DNA of 64,000 nt, from positions 124,001 to 188,000 of the forward strand of contig NZ_JABSNU010000001.1 in assembly GCF_013266735.1 (NCBI RefSeq), written 5' to 3'. Of the stretch, positions 34,077 through 43,214 are shown piece after piece. Source of the DNA: Pedobacter foliorum (GTDB taxonomy: Bacteria > Bacteroidota > Bacteroidia > Sphingobacteriales > Sphingobacteriaceae). Position numbers and translations under genes: made by a program. The notes under the pieces are model-generated. The model was not told the origin of the DNA and ran no database searches. It worked only from the letters and a program-made list of their open reading frames with translations. Within the stretch, counting starts at the first letter, position 1, and each line of letters starts with the position of its first letter.

Positions 34077-36791
34077 CTAATTCTTAGCTTTAAAGATGCT
34101 GAATCGGTATTGATAATTTAGCATAACATATCGCCTAAGTATAAGCTGTTCTTTAGTAATCAGCGCGTTCAAATTCCCATACCTGTTTACCGAAATATTT
34201 TGGTTCAGCAAGTCATAAACAGATAGCTTTAACTGGCCACGGTCTTTTTTATGTGTAAGCAAAGATAAGGCTAGGTTTACAATATGTGAGCTTTTTGGAA
34301 AACCCTGAGCAATTTGAGGGTTATACATGAATCTATACCTTGCATCAATTACAATTCGCTTAGGAAGCCTGAACGACCCGGAACTGCCCAGAATATGAGA
34401 ATAATTTAACACTTTATTGAAGTTCTGATTCATATAATCGACCAATGATCGTTGGTACATGTAGCTGAAATTGACCATCGCAACCGATTTGTAATTGACA
34501 CTAAAATCCTGGGTTATCGAAAACGTACGGAAACGCTGTTTAGCCTCGTCGTTGTTTAGGAAAACGATTCGGCTACTGTAACCACCAGATAGTGCTGTTC
34601 GCGTACCTATTTGCCAGTGTTGCGATTTCTTAAACTGCTTGCCGATTGAGCCGCCACCGTCTATCCATTTCCCACCGTCTTTATTTACGTAGGTGGCAGT
34701 AGTAAAACCTTTATCATCAATTACTGCTTTTTGGACAAAGTTATTGTCAGAAAACATTGAACTGGCATATCCGCTGATACTCAAAAGCCGTGATGTAATG
34801 TACTTATAGTAGTTGGCCCTCAAATTCCGTTGCCTGCTAGGCATTAGCTGCGGGTTTCCTACAAAAGTATATTGTGTAGAGAGTTCGCGAGTAAGCGGTT
34901 GCATATTGTAGATGGATGGAAAATCAACCCATTCGCCATAGGTCATAGAAAACCCACTGTAATCTACAGAAAATGATGGGAAGAAGACTGTGGCACGTTG
35001 TCTGATGTCGTTAACTGAAGTGTTGAACTTGTTATTTACATCCTGAATTTCCAAATCGAGCGCCACTCTGAGCCTTAGCTGATTAGTGATCTGGTAATTG
35101 AGTAGGGGCTTAAAATTTTGAAAGAACCCTGTGCGCTCAAAATCGTTGCTTTGTTCAGGACGAAACTGATCGTAATTTCCTGATGTACTGTTCATATCAA
35201 AGGTATAAAGCGGCTCGGCCCAATAGTAATACCTGCTGTTGGAGAATAGCTCGGCTGTCAATTTTTTACTTAGCGGAAGGTTGTACAGAATAGATAAGCC
35301 AGTCCCCCTGGTTTTACTGCTATTTGTGATGTAACGATCGAATAGCGACGATTCGAGCTCCGAAGAAAAAGAGCTAAGCTGGTTGTAGTTGTAGGTTTGG
35401 GTATTGCCAACGTTTAAATTTAAAAAGTTGTTAACCGTAAGAGATCTTCCTTTTTTAAATTTCTTGTAATAGGTAAAGTCGTGCGAAAAGGCATCTCTGC
35501 TGGTGGAGCTTCTGTTTCGTCCATCAGTTTCGCTTAGCGCCGGAATTTGAGAGTTGGATTGTTTAATAAAACTGGAATACCTGTTCCGTTCGGGAGAAAA
35601 GGTAAGTGCCGGACGGTACCTAATGCTCTCGGTAGTGTCTGGTTTCCATTCTACCAAGCCACCTAATGAATGGGTTGTAGCATTCCGTTTGGCCTGATCG
35701 GTTAGGAGTGAGGTGATTACAGTGTTGGTCAGAGACTGTTCATTTAAGGTTTTCGTTTCATTGTTGTTAATTGTATTCCCATAAAAATAGGCTAGGTTAA
35801 GTTTTAGCTTTTTGCCATAGTCGTTGTTGATGTTTATCCCGCCTGATTTTACATTGACAAAACCACCCGATTGTTGCCCTCCGAAGTTGCCATAATCTAC
35901 CTGGTTGGTGCCTGATCGGTTGAAGCCGCCCATGCTTTGCAGATCGTTCTGACTAAAGCCAGTACTGTTTAAATTATTGGCAGCTCCCATCAAACTAAAC
36001 TGTAGCGTATCCCTAAAACTGCTTATAATTCCGCTTGTTTCGTATCGTTCTCTTGAACCGATTCCGCCCATAAACTTACCTATGGTACTCTTTTTAACGG
36101 CGCTTTTTAATTTCAGGTTGATTACGTTTTGCAAATTGATCTCGTTTATCTTACGATCCGGGTCGTTTTCCCTATCGAGATATACCTGGATTTTGTCGAT
36201 CATCTCAGCGTCGAGGTTTCTGAGGGCAATGAGCTGGTTGGTGCCGAAGAACTCCTTACCATCAATTAGTATCCTGCTGGTGCCTTTTCCGTTAACCAAT
36301 ACTTCGCCGTTCTCATTTACCTGAACACCGGGTAACAGCCGTAGCAGTTCTTCAACCAAAGCATTTGGTCGGGTTTTAAAGGCTTCTGCATTGAACTCAA
36401 TGGTATCCTTTTTCATTACTACCGGCGATCGTTCTCCTGTGATCACAATTTCGCCAAGGCTTCTGCTGGTTAATTTAAGGAGTCCAAGGTCGAGAAGGCC
36501 TGGCTTTAAATCAATCATTCGCTTGTGAGATTCGTACCCAACATAGGATACGATAAGTTTTAAGGACCTTGTCGTCGGCAGTCGAGAGAGTTGAAATGTC
36601 CCGTCATCTTTTGTTACCGTATATGACACTAGTGAGGTATCCCGGGCATTTACGACCGCTACAGTAGAAAGGCTAAGCGGTGTTTTGGTGGCAGAGTCGA
36701 TAATTGTTCCCTTTATGGAAGCATTGTTTTGGGCATAGGATTTTAACGTTGTGCAAAAACACAGGAGCAACAGCAATAAGACATTTTTCAT
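34077..36791 (-). CDS. TonB-linked outer-membrane beta-barrel protein
   Basis: A 904-residue protein with a signal peptide (cleavage near SYAQN), a carboxypeptidase-regulatory-like domain (about residues 24-105), a TonB plug (LGEIVITGERSPVVMKKDTIEF to about residue 230, with NGKGTSRILIDGKEFFGT) and a long barrel of the OMP_b-brl_3 type ending in an aromatic strand (YQYRFSIFKAKN). No SusD partner is adjacent, so it is probably an import or peptide-type outer-membrane protein without a lipoprotein lid. Its last 27 codons recur exactly at 25965-26045. It is divergent from the thioredoxin-like gene. Confidence 0.85.
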   Translation of the reverse strand: MKNVLLLLLLCFCTTLKSYAQNNASIKGTIIDSATKTPLSLSTVAVVNARDTSLVSYTVTKDDGTFQLSRLPTTRSLKLIVSYVGYESHKRMIDLKPGLLDLGLLKLTSRSLGEIVITGERSPVVMKKDTIEFNAEAFKTRPNALVEELLRLLPGVQVNENGEVLVNGKGTSRILIDGKEFFGTNQLIALRNLDAEMIDKIQVYLDRENDPDRKINEINLQNVINLKLKSAVKKSTIGKFMGGIGSRERYETSGIISSFRDTLQFSLMGAANNLNSTGFSQNDLQSMGGFNRSGTNQVDYGNFGGQQSGGFVNVKSGGININNDYGKKLKLNLAYFYGNTINNNETKTLNEQSLTNTVITSLLTDQAKRNATTHSLGGLVEWKPDTTESIRYRPALTFSPERNRYSSFIKQSNSQIPALSETDGRNRSSTSRDAFSHDFTYYKKFKKGRSLTVNNFLNLNVGNTQTYNYNQLSSFSSELESSLFDRYITNSSKTRGTGLSILYNLPLSKKLTAELFSNSRYYYWAEPLYTFDMNSTSGNYDQFRPEQSNDFERTGFFQNFKPLLNYQITNQLRLRVALDLEIQDVNNKFNTSVNDIRQRATVFFPSFSVDYSGFSMTYGEWVDFPSIYNMQPLTRELSTQYTFVGNPQLMPSRQRNLRANYYKYITSRLLSISGYASSMFSDNNFVQKAVIDDKGFTTATYVNKDGGKWIDGGGSIGKQFKKSQHWQIGTRTALSGGYSSRIVFLNNDEAKQRFRTFSITQDFSVNYKSVAMVNFSYMYQRSLVDYMNQNFNKVLNYSHILGSSGSFRLPKRIVIDARYRFMYNPQIAQGFPKSSHIVNLALSLLTHKKDRGQLKLSVYDLLNQNISVNRYGNLNALITKEQLILRRYVMLNYQYRFSIFKAKN
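34078..34164 (-). repeat. Direct repeat copy B (3' end of the barrel gene)
   Basis: Identical over 81 bp to 25965-26045, with 86 of 87 bases matching over the full interval, and in the same orientation at an offset of 8,113 bp. This copy is the genuine 3' end of the intact barrel gene. The two copies bracket the 26.2-34.0 kb sugar locus. Confidence 0.9.
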
Positions 36792-36854
36792 GAGAGCGCT
36801 AAAAAGATATTTGGTTAGTCGGTTTAAAAATTAACTCAATATAGGTTTTTTACA

Positions 36855-36888
36855 TTAATTAACACTGATGTTAAAGATTGTTAATTAA
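36855..36888. promoter_or_regulatory. Inverted repeat in a divergent promoter
   Basis: TTAATTAAC (36855-36863) and GTTAATTAA (36880-36888) are perfect 9-bp arms with a 16-bp gap, placed between the barrel gene (starts at 36791, minus) and the thioredoxin-like gene (starts at 36924, plus). The sequence is AT-rich, so chance is possible; it could be an operator shared by both genes. Confidence 0.35.
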
Positions 36889-36923
36889 GTATTTACTGTT
36901 TTGCTATTACTTAATTTTAGTAA

Positions 36924-38069
36924 ATGAAGACATCTATATTAACGCTTATTTGTTTCGCTTTTTCAATAGTTTGCCATGGCAAACAGTTAAATGATTCTGT
37001 ATTGGTAAATGCAACATTTAACGATTCTTCTTTTCTGGATAAGAAGCCAGAACTTGTTGTTCAAAAAAATGGCGCGAACAATATAGTCCGAATTGATCCG
37101 CTGGATAAAACTGGTAGAATACTAAAGTTTAGGTTTAAAAAAGACGACTATCTGGTTGGTGGATTGATTTTTAATGATGGTAAAAGTAGGAGTTTACCTT
37201 TCTTTATATCACCTCAAAGTACTGAGATTAGCTTTGATGTAACTTTTGAAAAGGGGAGTTCTCTTGGTCGTATTGATAACTTAAAAGGTTCTAAGCTACA
37301 TGATGACTATTTGCGTTTTAATAAAGAAGGGCAAAACATACATGACTCAATTAGAATTGTACAGTCGAAAAAGTATAAGGATTTCGAGAAGAATTTCAAC
37401 CGTTTAGACATTACTAATGAACGTATGACCTTATATGATGAGGCTAATTTTAGATTCTATAAGAATGCACTAAAAAACAGCATTTATTATGCCCCAATGG
37501 TGTATTGGATATTGGTGCAATCGATAGACAATTGGAGTGTAAGTCAGTTTAAAGAACTACTTTCTGTTACCCCACCTGCAAACGCCAAAGAATATCACGA
37601 TAAATTAGTCGAATCCTTAAAGATTAAAGTGGAGGCAATGAAGAGTGAGGATTACAAAAACATCTTACTTAAGAACTCAGAACTGGCACAAGCGATAAAG
37701 AAAAGTAATAAGAAGTTTGTTTATATCTCTCTATGGGCTTCGTGGTGCGTACCCTGCAGGGCTCATAGTAAGGAGCTTTTAAAAGCAGACCTTAGAAATA
37801 TTGAAGTGATAGTTTTATCATTGGATAAAGACAATAACGCAATGAAAAAAGCTATAGAGGCAGATAAGATCGGTATATGGCAGCATATACAGTTGAAAGA
37901 GGGCTTTGATGCTGAGATTGTTAAACGATTTGGCATTACAAGTATTCCTGGAAACATATTGCTGGATGAAAACAGAAACGTGGTAGGGATCAATATTTCT
38001 GATAATGCGCTTACCTCCATTATAATTAAGAATACTGTGATATATAATAAGGCATCCAAATCGTTCTGA
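36924..38069 (+). CDS. TlpA-like thioredoxin-fold protein
   Basis: A 381-residue exported protein with a signal peptide (TLICFAFSIVCHG). The first 230 residues resemble the DUF4369-type N-terminal domain common before Bacteroidota TlpA folds. The C-terminal 130 residues are a thioredoxin domain with C275-VP-C278 in LWASWCVPCRAHSKELL and a cis-Pro in ITSIPGNILLDENRNVV. It probably acts in periplasmic thiol exchange. Part of this C-terminal region exists as a decayed copy at 22069-22160. Confidence 0.85.
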   Translation: MKTSILTLICFAFSIVCHGKQLNDSVLVNATFNDSSFLDKKPELVVQKNGANNIVRIDPLDKTGRILKFRFKKDDYLVGGLIFNDGKSRSLPFFISPQSTEISFDVTFEKGSSLGRIDNLKGSKLHDDYLRFNKEGQNIHDSIRIVQSKKYKDFEKNFNRLDITNERMTLYDEANFRFYKNALKNSIYYAPMVYWILVQSIDNWSVSQFKELLSVTPPANAKEYHDKLVESLKIKVEAMKSEDYKNILLKNSELAQAIKKSNKKFVYISLWASWCVPCRAHSKELLKADLRNIEVIVLSLDKDNNAMKKAIEADKIGIWQHIQLKEGFDAEIVKRFGITSIPGNILLDENRNVVGINISDNALTSIIIKNTVIYNKASKSF

Positions 38070-38180
38070 TTTGGTCGGTTTAAGCTACCAATTTAAGAGA
38101 TGAGTGAAGGGTAATTATGAGCATTGCTTATAATTGATCAACTAGGTTGCTTTTACTATATTAGAAGAATAAATTGCAAC

Positions 38181-38825
38181 ATGCGACATCTTATTCTTCC
38201 CACAATAGCTTTAGTAATGACGGTATTTAGCCTGACTGTGAAGGCGCAGGACACCCTATCTCGGCCTTTTGAAGTAATTAGTGGAGATTGCAAATGCCCG
38301 GAATTTGAATTTGTTAATGGAGCTTACGAACTTAAAGATATACATCAATCAGACAATGATTTGGAGATTAGGTTTTCTCAGCAACAGCCAGGTGGTTTTT
38401 TAAGTACAGTGGTATTTACTAAAAAGGAGGGGAAGTTAGCGGCAAATTACTATCACAAACGATTGGAGCAATTTAGGAGTGGTAGGCCTGATTCGGAGAG
38501 AAATAATCTGAAATGGGAAAAATATTCTTATAAAAAATTCCTTTTAAGTGAAAAGGCAGATTCAGTATTATTAGAATTATTGCATAATAACATTCTTGGT
38601 TTGCCAAATTACAACGAGTTGTACAAAGGGAAAGGACTGCTCAATGCATTCTATGTAACGTACAAAGTTAATAATCATATCAGGTCTTATTATTTTGCAA
38701 ATACTAAGGCCTTAATTGCCGAATTTCCAGATGTGAAGGAATACGGTCAATATGAATCGATCAGAGAGATTATTGCCTCGCTCATAAGGCCTTACCGTAA
38801 ACAAAGTCTCAGTAGTTACAACTAA
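38181..38825 (+). CDS. Hypothetical secreted protein
   Basis: A 214-residue protein. I start at the ATG at 38181, which gives the signal peptide MRHLILPTIALVMTVFSLTVKAQ; a longer frame from 38124 would bury it. A CKCP motif lies shortly after the signal (about residue 38), and the rest is charged and soluble. I do not recognise the family. It stands between the TlpA-like gene and a dioxygenase gene on the same strand, with 111 and 37 bases of spacing. Confidence 0.6.
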   Translation: MRHLILPTIALVMTVFSLTVKAQDTLSRPFEVISGDCKCPEFEFVNGAYELKDIHQSDNDLEIRFSQQQPGGFLSTVVFTKKEGKLAANYYHKRLEQFRSGRPDSERNNLKWEKYSYKKFLLSEKADSVLLELLHNNILGLPNYNELYKGKGLLNAFYVTYKVNNHIRSYYFANTKALIAEFPDVKEYGQYESIREIIASLIRPYRKQSLSSYN

Positions 38826-38862
38826 ATGTTAAGTATTCAAATCTATCTGTATATTCGATAGC

Positions 38863-39585
38863 ATGGTAGATGTGAATATGTACAAAGCTCAAATTGAGGA
38901 ACAAGGTTTTACCACCATTACTAATGTGTTTGCAGATGAACAGGTTGAAGAAATCCTTCAACTCATTAATCAATCTGATACTTCCAGAAAAACCTTTAGA
39001 AAGTCTGCTGATTTGTTTGCAATTAGACAGTTTTTAAAGGAAGTGCCTGCAGTAGCTCACCTTATCTTTAATGATGAATTTAAGACACTTATTAAAAGTG
39101 TTTTTGGTTCTAGATATTTTGTGATAAAGTCGATTTATTTCGATAAGCCGGAACAATCAAACTGGTTCGTTTCCTATCATCAGGATCTGACTATATCGGT
39201 TGATAAAAAGGTGGAACTGGATGATTATACTAAGTGGACGGTTAAACAAGATCAATTTTCGGTTCAGCCTCCTTTGGACATTCTAAAACAGATATATACT
39301 GTTCGCATTCATCTTGACGATACAGATGAAAATAATGGGGCATTAAGAATTGTTCCTGGTTCTCATTTAAAAGATATTTATAGGCCTGAAGATATTGATT
39401 GGAGCAAAGAGACCGAACATGTTTGTGGTGTTCCCAAGGGTGGCGTAATGATTATGAAACCTTTGTTGCTGCATAGCTCTAGTCGTACTACAAATAACAA
39501 TAAGCGTAGGGTAATCCATATTGAATTTTGCAGTCAAGAGCTGCATCCGGAATTACAATGGGTGGAACGTATAGGTTTATATTGA
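38863..39585 (+). CDS. Phytanoyl-CoA dioxygenase (PhyH) family protein
   Basis: A 240-residue cytoplasmic Fe(II)/2-oxoglutarate oxygenase. Iron ligands are H106 and D108 in SYHQDLT and H204 in LLLHSSSRT, with R208 positioned to hold 2-oxoglutarate. The NNGALRIVPGSHLKD turn is typical of the PhyH family. The substrate cannot be told; bacterial members hydroxylate a wide range of small molecules. No pathway neighbours give a clue. Confidence 0.85.
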   Translation: MVDVNMYKAQIEEQGFTTITNVFADEQVEEILQLINQSDTSRKTFRKSADLFAIRQFLKEVPAVAHLIFNDEFKTLIKSVFGSRYFVIKSIYFDKPEQSNWFVSYHQDLTISVDKKVELDDYTKWTVKQDQFSVQPPLDILKQIYTVRIHLDDTDENNGALRIVPGSHLKDIYRPEDIDWSKETEHVCGVPKGGVMIMKPLLLHSSSRTTNNNKRRVIHIEFCSQELHPELQWVERIGLY

Positions 39586-39687
39586 CACAATTTGCCCTGA
39601 CTTTTGTCATAGTTGCCCCTCATTACTAAAGCTATATTTTAAGAACTTAGTATCAATGGAACTATTCCATTATTAAAACTTAGAATC

Positions 39688-40095
39688 ATGACAGTTAAAA
39701 ACCCATTTGTCTGGACAGAAATCAGTGTAAACGACCTGGCCAGAGCTAAGAAATTCTATGAGTCGGTATTGCAGATTCAGCTATCTGAATTGGCGGCTCC
39801 AGATACAATGAAAGTGGATAAAGATGACCCTTGTTACTTTGAAATGCTTGCATTTCCTGGAGATATGATGGGGCCGGGCAGTAGTGGTACATTAGTTAAA
39901 TCAAGTATGAGTAAGCCAGGTGCTGGAGGTATAATGGTTTATTTTCATGCTGAAGATTGTGCTGTTGAACTCTCCAGAGTGGCAGCCGCAGGAGGCAAAG
40001 TAATTGCAGAAAAGATGTCTCTTGGAGAATATGGTTTCTGTGGTGTTGCCGAAGATACTGAAGGCAACCATATTGGTTTTCATTCTATGAAATAG
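39688..40095 (+). CDS. VOC family protein (glyoxalase/bleomycin-resistance type)
   Basis: A 135-residue cytoplasmic protein with two beta-alpha-beta units: FVWTEISVNDLARAKKFYESVL at the start and MVYFHAEDCAVELSRVAAAGGKVI followed by GFCGVAEDTEGNHIGFHS at the end. The family is broad. No metal-ligand set that would prove lyase activity is evident. It stands alone and is followed by a hairpin terminator. Confidence 0.82.
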   Translation: MTVKNPFVWTEISVNDLARAKKFYESVLQIQLSELAAPDTMKVDKDDPCYFEMLAFPGDMMGPGSSGTLVKSSMSKPGAGGIMVYFHAEDCAVELSRVAAAGGKVIAEKMSLGEYGFCGVAEDTEGNHIGFHSMK

Positions 40096-40100
40096 TATTT

Positions 40101-40138
40101 AAGTGCTGTCCAATTGCGGGTGGCACTTATTTCTTTTT
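40101..40138 (+). terminator. Terminator after the VOC gene
   Basis: AAGTGC (40101-40106) pairs with GCACTT (40123-40128), and a run ATTTCTTTTT follows at 40129-40138. It lies 6 bases after the stop at 40095. Confidence 0.5.
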
Positions 40139-40245
40139 ACTCTTCAATGAGAAAGCTTGGCTTTGCTCCGGGATAGGGTTTGTTTTTGTTCCAGTTTTTC
40201 TAAGGTTGGATACCATTTTAAGGGGGTAATTTCTATATTAGTACT

Positions 40246-41172
40246 ATGAAAAAAATGCTCTTCTATTTAACCCCTTTTATCTTTTTTACCGTATTGATTT
40301 CAGGTTGCGGTAACGACAAACAAATAATTAGTCTCGGGATTGGTAGTTTCGACATCACACCAGATGGAAAAAGTATTATTTACACTTTCAGGAAAAGTGC
40401 TAGAATGCTTGTGTACAAAGCCAATATTGACGGTACGCAATCTAGCTTACTCGTTGGTGATGGCGTGGATATGCAGTATTTTAATCCAAATTGCAGTAAA
40501 GATGGGAAAAAGCTAGTGTTTGTAGGAAGCAAGGGAGGAAATGTGAATTCTGCAGTATTTCTGTGTAATGTGGATGGTAGTAATTTAGAGAAATTAACTC
40601 CTGATAGTGCTTTAGTTATGGAAACGATTTTTTCTGTTAATGGGGATTCGGTGTATTTTACACAAGCCGGAGAGTATAAGAGTTATTCGCCGATAGCAAG
40701 CGAAGCACCACATAAGTTTGATATTTATAGAATCAATTTAAAAGACAAATCAATCTCCAAACGGACCAATGAAGGGGCATATTCAATGTATGGTTTGGCC
40801 GATGTGGATAGTAATAGATGGATGCTAAACTTGAACATGGAAGGATGTTACTTTTATAATAAGGATGGTTCTGGGATGGAAAAGATTATAATTGCCAATG
40901 ATACGTTGGATTATTCGAAATCTTATTCAGACCCTGTTATTATAGATGAGGACAATATTGTCGCGAGTTCATATTTTCGTTTAGTTATTGTAAATCACCG
41001 AACCAAAACGGAAAAGTTACTGACACATTTCAAAGGACAACATTTTCAAACAGTTCGGTATAACAAGATACTGAATAAGATCTTTTATACTTTAGACGAT
41101 GGTACTAATTCTATTCATTCAATAAATATGGATGGAACGGGGAAGGAAGATGTTATTATTGTAGCCCAATAA
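40246..41172 (+). CDS. TolB-like beta-propeller lipoprotein
   Basis: A 308-residue lipoprotein (lipobox LISGCGND, cysteine near residue 21) followed by WD40/TolB-type repeats: FDITPDGKSIIYTF, YFNPNCSKDGKKLVFVG, IFSVNGDSVYFTQ and others with VDGSNLEKLT- and MDGTGKED-type turns. The number of repeats fits a six-bladed propeller. No partner gene is adjacent; a role in envelope sensing or binding is a guess. Confidence 0.7.
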   Translation: MKKMLFYLTPFIFFTVLISGCGNDKQIISLGIGSFDITPDGKSIIYTFRKSARMLVYKANIDGTQSSLLVGDGVDMQYFNPNCSKDGKKLVFVGSKGGNVNSAVFLCNVDGSNLEKLTPDSALVMETIFSVNGDSVYFTQAGEYKSYSPIASEAPHKFDIYRINLKDKSISKRTNEGAYSMYGLADVDSNRWMLNLNMEGCYFYNKDGSGMEKIIIANDTLDYSKSYSDPVIIDEDNIVASSYFRLVIVNHRTKTEKLLTHFKGQHFQTVRYNKILNKIFYTLDDGTNSIHSINMDGTGKEDVIIVAQ

Positions 41173-41216
41173 TTACTTATATTTTACCTAATTGTAAATG
41201 CCTTAAAAGACAGTTG

Positions 41217-42101
41217 CTATTCCTTTTTTACACTATTATGTAGCTGAGCATAAATGTCATAAAAATCCTGCTCTCCCTTTATTGGATATTTTATCTGCTT
41301 TAGTCCTTCCTTTTGAAGTGTGATAGTAATGGTTTTGCCTTTTTCTTTATCTACCAGCAAGATAAAGAAGCCATTTGAGTCGGTTTTTCCTATGACAGTT
41401 GAATCGACCAAAACATTAACTTTTTCTATTCCCTTGTTGCTAGTATCCCATATATGGCCTATTAGGATTGCATGATTATTAAAGTCTGGTTTAGGAGAGT
41501 CATAATATTTTGCATGATCAGTCTTTAGAAATTCCTTCAGGGTAGGCATACCTATTTGCTTTCTTAAAGAATCCGACAAATGCCAGTCCTTAATAGGATA
41601 CAGATAGGAATTGCCAAGGTTATCTGTAGCTTCTTGTGTTCCATAGATTTGCGCTTTACCTTGTTTGCTTTTTAATCGATCAACAAAAAATGCATATTCT
41701 ACAGGTGTAATTTCTTTCCGCTTAAATGCAACATCCACTAAATCAGCATATTTGATTTGTGCTTGAACCTGGGCATGCTGGAGTACATAGAAGAAAGCTT
41801 TATTTGCTTTTATAGAACTATGCTTTACCGACAGCCAGCCATATTGGTCAATGATGTTAAAGACTATTTTTTGGTTTAAAGAATCTTGATAGATCAATGC
41901 CTTTCTAAATTCATCGCAGTGCATAGAGTTTGCACTGTGCTCAGAAGCACATTGATTGTAGCTTTTTCTTGTGCTTTGATCCAAATCGTAGGCTCTTTCT
42001 AATTCTGAAACTATCTTCTTACTTTCAGATCGTGTAAGTTTTTGAGCCCGTGTACCAAAACCAATTAGGATAAGTGCCAATATGACTATTATCTGTTTCA
42101 T
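41217..42101 (-). CDS. DUF6624-like secreted protein with C-terminal CarboxypepD_reg-like domain
   Basis: A 294-residue exported protein (signal peptide ending near TRAQ). The middle (about residues 90-190) has HAQVQAQIKYADLV, FVDRL and QIYGTQ, resembling DUF6624 proteins. The last 80 residues look like a carboxypeptidase-regulatory-like beta-sandwich (KVNVLVDSTVIGKTDSNGFFILL). Role unknown. A perfect 16-bp palindrome lies 38 bases upstream of its start codon. Confidence 0.62.
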   Translation of the reverse strand: MKQIIVILALILIGFGTRAQKLTRSESKKIVSELERAYDLDQSTRKSYNQCASEHSANSMHCDEFRKALIYQDSLNQKIVFNIIDQYGWLSVKHSSIKANKAFFYVLQHAQVQAQIKYADLVDVAFKRKEITPVEYAFFVDRLKSKQGKAQIYGTQEATDNLGNSYLYPIKDWHLSDSLRKQIGMPTLKEFLKTDHAKYYDSPKPDFNNHAILIGHIWDTSNKGIEKVNVLVDSTVIGKTDSNGFFILLVDKEKGKTITITLQKEGLKQIKYPIKGEQDFYDIYAQLHNSVKKE

Positions 42102-42138
42102 ATTAAGAGTGTAGTGAGAAGAGGTGATTCATTGTTTG

Positions 42139-42154
42139 TACGAATTAATTCGTA
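42139..42154. promoter_or_regulatory. 16-bp palindrome, operator candidate
   Basis: TACGAATTAATTCGTA is a perfect palindrome in the 244-bp divergent region between the DUF6624-like gene (minus, start 42101) and the methyltransferase gene (plus, start 42346). Its placement close to the minus-strand start suggests a repressor site for that gene; no regulator is next to it. Confidence 0.45.
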
Positions 42155-42345
42155 GATAAAAGTATCGATCATTTCTCTTAGTTCCAAATCTTTACAAATT
42201 ATATGTTTTATGTGTCCTTTGGGTGATTAAAGATTATCACATATTGTGATTCAATATCCTCAGTAGAGGCTTTTAATTGTGTTTGCCCATTAATTTAAGT
42301 AACTTTATTTGCAGTTAACTATCTGCGCAATAAATATTTATCCGT

Positions 42346-43191
42346 ATGGGAACACAAGCAGAAGAAATCCGCGAACAGCAAAGGATGACGTGGAACAAAT
42401 TTTCTCCCGGGTGGAAAAAATGGGATGAGTTTACTATGAATTTTCTGAAACCTATGGGCGATGCCATTATTAAGAATCTTGAGTTAAAGGATCATGATCA
42501 GGTTTTGGATGTTGCAGCAGGGACGGGGGAGCCCGGGCTTACCATAGCGGGTTTAATACCAAATGGGAAGGTAATTGGTACTGATCTGGCAGAAGATATG
42601 GTAACTATTGCTGCAGAAAATGCTGAAATGAAGGGGTTAAGTAATTATGAGATTCTAACGACTGATGTGTGTGAACTTCCTTTTGAAGAAGATACTTTTG
42701 ATGCCATTAGTTGCCGAATGGGCTTTATGTTTTTTCCTGATATGATGTTGGCGGCAAGGCAGATGTATAGAGTCTTGAAAGCAGGTGGTAAACTGTCGAC
42801 ATCCGTTTGGGATGGCCCTCAGCATAATGATTGGATTACCACAATAATGAGTGTTATTCAAAGGCATGTCGCGCTTCCTTCTCCACAGCCGGGTGCTCCT
42901 GGTATGTTTCGTTGTGCCGAACCGGATTTAATTGGTGATCTTTTTAAAAAGGTAGGCTTTAGAAGTATCGTAAGTCAAGAGGTAAGGGGTAAAGTCGATT
43001 ATCAGAGTTTCGATCGGTATTGGGAGATTATGTTGGATATGGGTGGGCCAATTGTTACTGCCTTGAGTGGCGTTGATAAAACTACAATAGCGAAAATTAA
43101 GGCTGAGGTAGCTGAATTGTTTAAGTCTAAAAATAAAGAAGGAGAGTCTACTTTAGAATATGCAGCATTAGTAATTTCGGCAGTGAAGTAG
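42346..43191 (+). CDS. Class I SAM-dependent methyltransferase (UbiE-like)
   Basis: A 281-residue cytoplasmic enzyme. Motif I VLDVAAGTGEPG (about residues 53-64), an acidic post-I residue in GTDLAEDM, motif II around FDAISCRMGFMFFPD and a VLKAGGKLSTSVW segment define a UbiE/COQ5-like fold. The substrate is unknown; it is not in a menaquinone operon, so a role other than quinone methylation is likely. It converges with the GyrI-like gene. Confidence 0.85.
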   Translation: MGTQAEEIREQQRMTWNKFSPGWKKWDEFTMNFLKPMGDAIIKNLELKDHDQVLDVAAGTGEPGLTIAGLIPNGKVIGTDLAEDMVTIAAENAEMKGLSNYEILTTDVCELPFEEDTFDAISCRMGFMFFPDMMLAARQMYRVLKAGGKLSTSVWDGPQHNDWITTIMSVIQRHVALPSPQPGAPGMFRCAEPDLIGDLFKKVGFRSIVSQEVRGKVDYQSFDRYWEIMLDMGGPIVTALSGVDKTTIAKIKAEVAELFKSKNKEGESTLEYAALVISAVK

Positions 43192-43214
43192 GTAAGGATA
43201 ATGTTCTTTACTGG

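Noticed and set aside
34077-36791. Reading the barrel gene as the SusC of a polysaccharide utilisation locus with the nearby GH genes
   Set aside because: No SusD gene follows, it is on the opposite strand from the GH2/GH39 operon, and the barrel is of the OMP_b-brl_3 type.
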